From Mycosarcoma maydis (Eukaryota; Basidiomycota; Ustilaginomycetes; Ustilaginales), in the NCBI RefSeq assembly GCF_000328475.2, contig NC_026489.1:186001-250000 (forward strand): a DNA stretch of 64,000 nucleotides. The letters run 5' to 3'. The notes beneath the pieces are model-generated. The model was not told the origin of the DNA. It saw only the letters and a program-made list of their open reading frames with translations, and searched no databases. Made by a program: the position numbers and the translations under genes. This document shows, piece after piece, positions 58,001 through 64,000 of this stretch (within the stretch, counting starts at the first letter, position 1; the number at the start of each line of letters is the position of its first letter).

Positions 58001-58116
58001 CCAAGGGGCCACAGAATCAGACATACATGGTGTTGGCGGGCAAGAAGATCAGCATCGTTGACTGCGATACCGAGCTCAGGAAGTTGGCAAATCAGTATCC
58101 TAGTTTTGGTATATGA
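55066..58116 (+). CDS. CCZ1: CCZ1, subunit of the Mon1-Ccz1 Rab7 GEF
   Basis: 1,016 residues from ATG 55066; yeast Ccz1 has 704. The first longin-type segment is recognisable: ASLSYFTIFCPALRP (29-43), ASQILFYTSRARAALKDRML and QIGVAKGMVEFCNMVS, then MLLVEVEPGIWVHASIDLPY. The middle (about 320-720) is a long disordered, acidic Ser/Ala-rich insert. The C-terminal part regains structure (FRCYVGESDVTISYESLALL; then QTYMVLAGKKISIVDCDTEL). With Mon1, Ccz1 activates Rab7/Ypt7 on late endosomes and autophagosomes before fusion with the vacuole. The insert accounts for the extra length. Assignment rests on the N-terminal longin pattern and is good but not beyond doubt. Confidence 0.8.
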   Translation: MSFLPSFSSLGASAASPSSSSSHVTFKPASLSYFTIFCPALRPPNKRASEPPNQDASHTSTSADQEARETAREASQILFYTSRARAALKDRMLRQIGVAKGMVEFCNMVSKPNGSGPAEVQSNGKGRSWNVHSSKRRMLLVEVEPGIWVHASIDLPYSIRSPPSVAESNAKLSMDHHDALLPDAWLEESIRRAWADWVLLNGCPAHVLSQKAGRAGLERSLEKYFSVWAWSWDLELATNADVVEQPSLFTECIEGFPVVPRAPRSKLIQLMGSDTAKKLKSGKHGERDVVVLSDTLILWPPTDAGCLESEDEEEGDDDSRSALSRTKANTKPNDSSPSQQVIDPQTKAELLRRVVSHLTGLERERDLIRAASVSNTSDARKRGTSGAIRERASTNMNKRDMRNGLLSAGGANKKRVVSSPTVQQRVTSASGFTSSTSEDSTKWSNWGSIFSGLGKLGLRGNADTSMQSDTDSKAAADGMPKDDPEVADLSIVTSEHIEADTSVAEAAAPCSSSPVEAPSNGKDASAGEGRESSSPLHLFQQRLKDAIPIQEAGGKMWNGAELVVRGVSASLGLTKASTGSVQQDQADTSVQNTLSNPAQDADVSDTDRFADASFDTNGAEADASVVTKVSILEPEVDVSQLAEALGVDQDAAMTARQVMPAMQPANNSGADSSVDDKEAGQQKGQALKLDTHSVPTESSESGAISPANETHASDAASIRTSASAKAFPSISVTSAAWYNTKALRSDAAAASPKLATAACIVHSAFEKPNADCKDTPEPVDTSLSGASVQSEHHDFELDGWGYEQPQAFQSFRCYVGESDVTISYESLALLQKDPFECDEYRVSFTTRRLLTLVLIERVPSTTGPTLAAPESDPVDALEDAWQVLRRTQRILNDYDRIAKRKGQDEDPAVRFLHLDGPTLTVQSSLEDAANKMEPDVQVVADAHCVSAMELMRRHGVVETFSRSSNGKTWTASRQGTAKTKGPQNQTYMVLAGKKISIVDCDTELRKLANQYPSFGI

Positions 58117-58253
58117 GACGACGTGTGGTGCAGTCATCGTTGCCAATGCATTCACAACTGTCAAAAGGTATCACGGATGCTACAAATGGATCGTGCATGT
58201 CTCAAGTCGTCAGCCACGAGTGTCTGGGAATCGTGAGTCCCTACTTTGGAAAT

Positions 58254-58281
58254 TGTGAATCGTGAATCGTGAATCGTGAAT
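58254..58281. repeat. (CGTGAAT)3 plus one decayed unit
   Basis: TGTGAAT followed by three perfect CGTGAAT units, again four heptads in total. Confidence 0.9.
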
Positions 58282-59379
58282 GGCTGATGGCCATCCGAAG
58301 CAGAGTTGGGATGATGGCTTAACACGTCGTATCTAAAAAAGTCGGTCTGGACCCTGAAGGGGGAAGCGGAAGAAAGGGCAACATCGGATTTGCCGGTCCA
58401 TGTGGTGCAAGCCACCTCGGTCGGTGTGTGGCTGGCTGATCGACGCTGTTGATTCGCAGCATCAGTCACGAGTGCATTGGTGATTCTGGCTGGAAACTCT
58501 TGTTAAGGAAACGTGCTGAACCCACATGCCTGGCGCAAGTGGCAAACAAGCAACCAACTCGTGACTGGATGTGGTGCGGCAAAGGACGACTAGAATCGGA
58601 TAGAAACGGCGACGACAATCACTGAATCACAGAATAGATGTGATAAGAAAGATCTCTCCACCTACCATTAGAGGCAGTTGAGATTACTAAAAGAGGCAAG
58701 CGTGAAGGCTGCTAAGTTAATCGTGAATGCGCGGTGCACTCGAAAAGAAAAACGCGCGGCTGCGCCGATTTCGCTTTTGGTCGAGCGCTCGGTGTGAGAA
58801 CTCGGCTGACACCTCTTGAGACTGAAAAGCGGATAAAGCCGCCTGCTACAACGTAAATGTGGCGAGACTGTCCAGGCTTGTGTCGCTGACGAATGAGAAA
58901 CGTGCTGTTATGTCAAGTATTGTGGTTCTTCTGTAATACGTGCTGCCCTGGTCTGCAAATTGTGAAAAGTGCAAGTCGGCTCAGGCACGAGTAGATCGCC
59001 CACCAAAGGCATTCGTGATTCTTGTGCCATGCCCGCTGTTCATACAAGATTCGCGTTGGTTGGAAGCTTTCGAAGCGCCGCGTTATCTTGGAATTAAGGT
59101 GATACTAACTTATAGCACTGCGACTGCAGCTTAGTGTCGGATATCTGCACTCCGGCCAGTTGCGCACAGAGTGAGAGGTAAATTTATTATCAAATTCTGC
59201 CCGGCATTCACGATTCACGATTGGATGCACGACAATGCACAACAGCACAGAGTCACCAGACAGAGTGACAGTCGGAAGGGTCTTTATGTTTTCGATTTGG
59301 CTTTCAAAGCCATAGAAACACGAGCCGGATATAGCCACAGCGTGGGGCTGTTCTTATCCTGCTGCAGCTCTTACGCGCC

Positions 59380-59410
59380 ATTCGTGATTCACGATTCACA
59401 ATTCACGATT
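59380..59410. repeat. heptad cluster with inverted units
   Basis: ATTCGTG, ATTCACG, ATTCACA, ATTCACG, ATT in register; includes TCGTGA-T-TCACGA. About 400 bp upstream of the P-protein ATG. Confidence 0.85.
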
Positions 59411-59805
59411 GCAACTGAGCAAATCGTGAATCTAGTGATACGATGAGCAGTCACGAGTGCCGGTGTAAACGTTTCCTGAAGCGTGGGAATGAGCAGACCG
59501 TAGAGATAGCCCACAAAAACAATCACAAATTTTGTTCTGGAATTGTACGCTCAAGATCAACCAGCTCCTTCTACTCATTTTGCCACCATCATCATCACGG
59601 ACCTGCCGCAAAAGCCAAGACGCAAACGCTAGCAGCAAGTACTCGCAACGAATAAAGTCGAGTCGCGGTCAACCTCTTCCGCTCGTCCGTATTCCAAAGG
59701 CTGGCTGTACCCAGCGTGCGTGTCAGTCAGGTCGCCATCGCCAGATAGCATTCGTCGGGCCCTCCAGAGCCATTCGGATCTTCCGTCTGGCATCGCACGC
59801 AAACA

Positions 59806-62800
59806 ATGATGGCTCCTTCGCTCCTCGTCCGATCGCGCGTCGTCGCTTCTCGGTCTATCCGAAGCACGCCACTCGCCGCGACTTTGCGTCTTACCCTAGG
59901 CTCCAACGCTCGTCTTTACACGGTCGCTGCCGCTCCAGCAGCTGTGCGCGCACAACGCCGTGGCCTCGCCACGCTGAGCTCTACCGAGAATGCGCCCGAG
60001 CTGGGCGCTCGCCACGTCGCCAAGTCTATCTTTGCTCCTCTCGATACCTTTGAGTCTCGCCATATCGGCCCTCGCGATCACGACTCGGCCAAAATGCTCG
60101 AGGCGCTCGGTTACTCGGAGATGGAGCAGCTCATAGCTGACACTGTCTCGCCTAGCGTCCGTCTCGCTCAAGACGCTTCCTTCTACGACCAGATCAAGCC
60201 TCTCTCCGAGAGCGAGCTCGCTCAGCGCGCAGAGACAATCGCAAAGATGAACCGTCCCTTCAAGAGCCTCATCGGTATGGGCTACCAGAACACGCTCGTG
60301 CCTCCCGTCATCCTCCGCAACGTCCTTGAAAACCCCGCCTGGTACACGAGCTACACTCCTTACCAGCCCGAAATCTCCCAGGGCCGTCTGGAGTCGCTTA
60401 TCAACTTCCAGACCATGGTCAAGTCACTCACCGGTCTCGACCTCGCCAACGCCTCGCTTCTCGACGAAGGCACCGCCGCTGCCGAGGCCATGATTCTCGC
60501 TTATGGTCAAACAAAGAGCAAGAGAAAGACCTTCCTCGTCGATCGTGGGGTTCTACCCCAGACCCTCGCTGTGCTTCGTCAGCGAGCCAAGGGTTTCGGC
60601 ATCAATGTGGTCGCCACCGATCTCCGTACTCCAGAAGGCCACCGTCTGCCCCCTGCCGATCAGATTCCACGCGACGATATCATCGGTGCCCTTGTTCAGT
60701 ACCCTGACGTCGACGGACGCATCACCGACTGGGAAGCGCTTGCAAACGAGATCAAGGGTTTCGGAGGTATGGTGATTGCTGCCACCGATCTGCTTGCGCT
60801 TACCATGATCAAGCCTCCCGGTGAGTGGGGCGCCGACATTGCTCTTGGAAACGCTGCTCGCTTCGGAGTGCCTCCTGGTTTCGGTGGTCCTCACGCCGCC
60901 TTCTTTGCGGTTCGTGACTCGATCAAGCGCAAGATCCCCGGTCGTCTCGTAGGTCTCAGCAAGGACGCTCGCGGTGGGCCCGCCTACCGACTCGCTCTTC
61001 AGACGCGAGAGCAGCACATTCGCCGTGAGAAGGCCACCTCCAACATCTGCACTGCCCAGGCGCTTCTCGCCAACATGTCGGCCATGTACGCCGTCTACCA
61101 CGGCCCCGATGGACTGCGTAAGATCGCTGCTAAGACGCATGCGCTTACCCGTCTGCTCAAGCACGAGCTCACCGAGCTCGGCGTCCGCGTTGTCAATCGC
61201 GACGGTGCCTTTTTCGACACGCTCACCATCGACCTCAGCAAGGCCGGTATCGGTGCGGTACGCATTCATGAGGAGGCCAAGAAAGCCGAGATCAACCTGC
61301 GCAGGATCAGCGACACCCGAATCGGCATCACACTCGACGAGACAGTCAGCATCGAGGAGCTTACCGACGTGCTCAACGTCTTTGCCTATGCCCTCAAGCC
61401 CGCCAAGACTGGCGAGGTGCCCTACAAGCCTGCGGACCTGATCGAGATTGCCTCTCGTATCGGCCTGGACGCTGCCTCCACCGAGACGCTGACCATCTCG
61501 ACGCCTGTCAAGGTCCGTCCCAACAACGCAACTGCTGAATCGTCGGATCTGCCGCCCGTCCCCGACTTTGCTCGTACCTCGAAATTCCTCCAGCAGCCCG
61601 TCTTCTCGGCGCACCGCAGCGAAACACAGATGCTCCGCTACATTCACTCACTTCAGGCCAAGGATCTATCGCTCGTACACGCCATGATCCCGCTTGGATC
61701 GTGCACGATGAAGCTCAACTCGACCTCTAGCATGATGCTCATCTCCAAGCCCGAATTTTCGCAGCTTCACCCGTTTGCTCCCGAAGACCAAGCTCAGGGC
61801 TATGACGTTCTTATCCGAGAACTTGAGCGTGACCTTTGCCTGATCACCGGCTTTCCCGCTGTTTCGCTGCAGCCCAACTCGGGTGCACAGGGTGAGTTTG
61901 CCGGTCTTTCGGTCATCCGTGCCTATCACGAGTCCAAGGGTCAAGGCAAGCGCGACGTTTGCCTGATTCCCACTTCGGCTCATGGTACCAACCCCGCATC
62001 GGCGATCATGGCTGGTATGCGAGTCGTGCCTGTCAAGACCAAGCCTGACGGCTCGATCGATCTTGAGGACCTTCGAGCGAAAGCCGAACTGCACAAAAAC
62101 GAGCTGGCGGCCACGATGATCACCGAGCCGGCTACCACCGGATGCTACTTTAAGGATATCCAAGAGGCTTTCAAGGTTGTCCACGATAACGGCGGTCAGG
62201 TGTACTTGGATGGTGCCAACCTGCAGGCGCAAGTGGCGCTCACCAACCCGGCCATCATGGGTGCCGATGTGACCCACTTGAACCTGCACAAGACCTTCTC
62301 AATTCCACACGGTGGTGGAGGACCTGGTGTGGGACCGATCTGCGTCGCCGAGCACCTGGCACCCTTCTTGCCTGGTCACCCTCTTGCCTCTACGGGTGGC
62401 GAGATGGCGATCAACCCGATCTCTGCTGCTCCTTGGGGATCGGCTTCGATTCTCACGATTGCGTGGGCTTACATCAAGATGCTCGGATGGGGAGGACTCA
62501 AAAAGTCGACCGAGACGGCGTTGCTCGCCGCCAACTATGTCGCACACCGACTCAAGGATCATTACAAGCTCAAGTACACAGGCGACCGCGGGCGTGTCGC
62601 GCACGAGCTGCTGATCGACGTGGCCGAATTCGAAGACGTTGGGCTCAAGGTGATGGACTTTGCCAAGCGTCTGATTGACTATGGCTTCCATCCACCCACG
62701 TGTTCGTGGCCTATCTCGACGGGTTTGCTGATCGAGATCACCGAGTCCGAGTCGCTGCAGGAGATCGATAGGTTGATCGAGGCGTTTATTTCGATTCGTC

Positions 62801-63048
62801 ATGAGGTCGAGGAGATCCGTGCGGGCAAGCAGCCAAAGGACAACAATTTGCTCAAGAATGCTCCGCACACCATGCAGGCGGTCACGGAGGACAAGTGGGA
62901 GCGACCGTACAGCAGGGAGCGCGCCGTCTTCCCGGTAAACGAGCTCAGGCAGAACAAGTTCTGGCCTCCCGTAGCCAGGATCGATGATGCGTTTGGCGAT
63001 CGCGTCCTTGTATGCGAGTGTGGAGGTGTAGAAGACTATGTCAACTGA
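59806..63048 (+). CDS. GCV2: glycine decarboxylase P protein, mitochondrial
   Basis: 1,080 residues from ATG 59806 (a second Met follows at once). Residues 1-57 form an Arg/Ser/Ala-rich presequence ending in QRRGLATLSS. The P-protein proper starts with DTFESRHIGPRD. The N-terminal half includes IGMGYQNTLVPPVILRNVLE and LLDEGTAAAEAM; the C-terminal half has MIPLGSCTMKLNS and the PLP site LNLHKTFSIPHGGGGPG, with K829 forming the Schiff base. It decarboxylates glycine in the mitochondrial glycine cleavage system, passing the aminomethyl group to lipoylated H protein and feeding one-carbon metabolism. Length and motif order match eukaryotic P proteins fully. It converges on the PheRS beta gene. 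Very secure. Confidence 0.97.
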   Translation: MMAPSLLVRSRVVASRSIRSTPLAATLRLTLGSNARLYTVAAAPAAVRAQRRGLATLSSTENAPELGARHVAKSIFAPLDTFESRHIGPRDHDSAKMLEALGYSEMEQLIADTVSPSVRLAQDASFYDQIKPLSESELAQRAETIAKMNRPFKSLIGMGYQNTLVPPVILRNVLENPAWYTSYTPYQPEISQGRLESLINFQTMVKSLTGLDLANASLLDEGTAAAEAMILAYGQTKSKRKTFLVDRGVLPQTLAVLRQRAKGFGINVVATDLRTPEGHRLPPADQIPRDDIIGALVQYPDVDGRITDWEALANEIKGFGGMVIAATDLLALTMIKPPGEWGADIALGNAARFGVPPGFGGPHAAFFAVRDSIKRKIPGRLVGLSKDARGGPAYRLALQTREQHIRREKATSNICTAQALLANMSAMYAVYHGPDGLRKIAAKTHALTRLLKHELTELGVRVVNRDGAFFDTLTIDLSKAGIGAVRIHEEAKKAEINLRRISDTRIGITLDETVSIEELTDVLNVFAYALKPAKTGEVPYKPADLIEIASRIGLDAASTETLTISTPVKVRPNNATAESSDLPPVPDFARTSKFLQQPVFSAHRSETQMLRYIHSLQAKDLSLVHAMIPLGSCTMKLNSTSSMMLISKPEFSQLHPFAPEDQAQGYDVLIRELERDLCLITGFPAVSLQPNSGAQGEFAGLSVIRAYHESKGQGKRDVCLIPTSAHGTNPASAIMAGMRVVPVKTKPDGSIDLEDLRAKAELHKNELAATMITEPATTGCYFKDIQEAFKVVHDNGGQVYLDGANLQAQVALTNPAIMGADVTHLNLHKTFSIPHGGGGPGVGPICVAEHLAPFLPGHPLASTGGEMAINPISAAPWGSASILTIAWAYIKMLGWGGLKKSTETALLAANYVAHRLKDHYKLKYTGDRGRVAHELLIDVAEFEDVGLKVMDFAKRLIDYGFHPPTCSWPISTGLLIEITESESLQEIDRLIEAFISIRHEVEEIRAGKQPKDNNLLKNAPHTMQAVTEDKWERPYSRERAVFPVNELRQNKFWPPVARIDDAFGDRVLVCECGGVEDYVN

Positions 63049-63513
63049 GTTTGGCGTTTTCGCTTTTGGCCTCATTGCTTTGGCCGTTTCGTGCTGGCAG
63101 ACGTACCTCAACCGTACCTGCTCTAGACACGCTGGTCTTTTCGCTTGACACGAATCTCATGATCGGCTTGCCGGCTTTCCCTGCTCTGAACCGGCGTCGC
63201 TCTTCCTTTATAGCAATGGGTTTCAACAGGTGTATTCTCGATTGTGTTGACGTGAATCTATACATGCTCCGATAGTAGCTGCTGGACGTGCTGCGTGCGC
63301 CAAGATTGTGCGGCACTGAGTTGGTGCGCTGACTGGCGGACTGGCGGACTGGTGAAGGTGACTTGGTGGCTTGGAGACGCAGTGTGAGCGCACTTTGTCG
63401 CTGGGTTGGTCGGCACGCGGCACGCGGCACGCTTGGTGGTCAGAGATGCGAAGACTGCGAAGATGGACAAGATTGAGAAGAGGGGGTGGATGGATTTGAG
63501 GTTGGACTACAAG
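63049..63513. other. convergent 3' gap GCV2/FRS1
   Basis: 465 bp, with small direct repeats (GACTGGCG at about 63331-63352; GGCACGC at about 63413-63431). No heptad array and no gene. Confidence 0.5.
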
Positions 63514-64000
63514 TTAGAGGAGGGGGTCGAGGATGAATTCGAGGGCGGAGCAGGGGTAGTCGATGGAAAAGTTGTTGAGGACGTGTGGGTGAAGGACGCC
63601 GATGTGGCCTAGGACGTGATCGGTGTGGGAGGGGAGCGAGGATTCGAGGTCATGCTTGATGGTGTCGAGAGCATGCGCGTGGTGCGTTGCAGAGCCAGGG
63701 TTGTACGTGGTTGCCGGTAGACGGACGTGGATCGTGGCGGCTCGACCGGGTAGGAATGTGGGGTTATCGACGTCTTGCTGGATCCAGTAGCCTTTATCGG
63801 CTACGGTCGAGCAGGCTGGGATGCGCGCAATGTCCAAGCTCAACATCAACCGGTCCAACAGGCCGTGCACCACCTCGAAACTCGCCGTCTTGTCGCAGTA
63901 CACGGCTCCGACATGTCGCTGATTGCGAGCACACCGCTCGAGCTCGTCGGCATCCTTCAAGGCAATATCCGAGACTTCAAACGTTCGCAATGGCAACGCG
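63514..64000 (-). CDS. FRS1: C-terminal part of cytosolic phenylalanyl-tRNA synthetase beta chain
   Basis: The frame is open through the right edge, so only about 160 C-terminal residues are seen; the visible N-terminal residue is not the start. Diagnostic stretches are CARNQRHVGAVYCDKTASFE then VVHGLLDRLMLSLDI, FLPGRAATI, HIGVLHPHVLNNFSI and YPCSALEFILDPLL, which end archaeal/eukaryotic-type PheRS beta. This chain binds tRNA and edits misacylated Tyr in the (alpha-beta)2 enzyme; the end shown is the catalytic-like B6-B7 module. A short loop, TTYNPGSATHHAHALDTIKH, is enlarged. Stop TAA at 63514. Confidence 0.9.
   Translation of the reverse strand, partial: ALPLRTFEVSDIALKDADELERCARNQRHVGAVYCDKTASFEVVHGLLDRLMLSLDIARIPACSTVADKGYWIQQDVDNPTFLPGRAATIHVRLPATTYNPGSATHHAHALDTIKHDLESSLPSHTDHVLGHIGVLHPHVLNNFSIDYPCSALEFILDPLL

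Larger units (their letters stand above)
58117..59805. promoter_or_regulatory. tandem intergenic region upstream of the glycine decarboxylase gene
   Basis: 1.69 kb. Heptads: 58214-58220, 58230-58236, 58254-58281 (one decayed plus three perfect CGTGAAT), about 58465, 58721, 59010, 59208-59220, 59380-59410, 59422-59430 and 59451. The last 250 bp look like a leader. Small ORFs (for example ATG 59171) translate the repeats and are not supported as genes. Confidence 0.55.

Noticed and set aside
59171..59446. 91-codon ORF upstream of the glycine decarboxylase gene
   Set aside because: Much of it translates heptad repeats and it lacks any conserved feature.
60553..61647. 364-codon minus-strand frame inside the glycine decarboxylase gene
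   Set aside because: Antisense shadow of a secure gene with no protein features of its own.
1..64000. tRNA or rRNA genes
   Set aside because: I looked for GGTTCGA-type B boxes on both strands in the gene-free DNA and found none with a matching A box; the few hits lie inside coding sequence. A covariance-model scan would be decisive.

Overview
The window is nuclear DNA of a basidiomycete fungus, very probably a smut (Ustilaginales: Ustilago, Sporisorium or a relative). The reasons are large, almost intron-free eukaryotic genes, full eukaryotic housekeeping content (coatomer, V-ATPase, SAGA, RPA, glycine decarboxylase), long low-complexity Ser/Ala/Pro insertions in conserved proteins, and no operons or bacterial signals. 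This assignment is an inference; no phylogeny was run.

Layout, left to right: 3' end of an unrecognised gene (+); Spo7-like Nem1-phosphatase subunit (-); recyclin-1 F-box/Sec10-like protein (+); 2-isopropylmalate synthase (-); SET-domain protein (+); RRP12 ribosome-export factor (-); ribose-5-phosphate isomerase (+); orphan seven-helix membrane protein (+); Rossmann/epoxide hydrolase fusion (-); a very long disordered protein ending in an ornithine-type mitochondrial carrier (+); DUF4604 protein (-); DUF1365 protein (+); RPA14/RFA3 with one intron (-); Mdm33/She9 (+); V-ATPase subunit D (-); SPT8 (+); LETM1/Mdm38 (-); TatD nuclease (+); ROT1 (-); p31comet-like protein (-); alpha-COP (+); CCZ1 (+); glycine decarboxylase P protein (+); and the 3' end of cytosolic PheRS beta (-), cut by the right edge.

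The genes are not a pathway cluster. Themes recur by chance or loosely: mitochondria (LETM1, Mdm33, carrier, GCV2, perhaps RKI1), endomembrane traffic (RCY1, alpha-COP, CCZ1, V-ATPase, ROT1) and amino-acid metabolism (LEU4, GCV2, ornithine carrier). Neighbouring genes alternate strand at 19 of 23 junctions, so most promoters are shared divergent regions and most 3' ends converge.

The most striking unexplained signal is a 7-bp-periodic repeat family, CACGANT and its complement. It sits in every divergent promoter region and in three of the four tandem gaps, while convergent gaps hold at most one isolated copy. Other points are two unusual gene fusions, a hidden C-terminal exon of RFA3, a probable alternative mitochondrial form of RKI1, four Gcn4-type boxes at LEU4, and gamma-ear-like motifs in recyclin. 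I found no rRNA, tRNA, CRISPR array, transposon or virus-derived gene.
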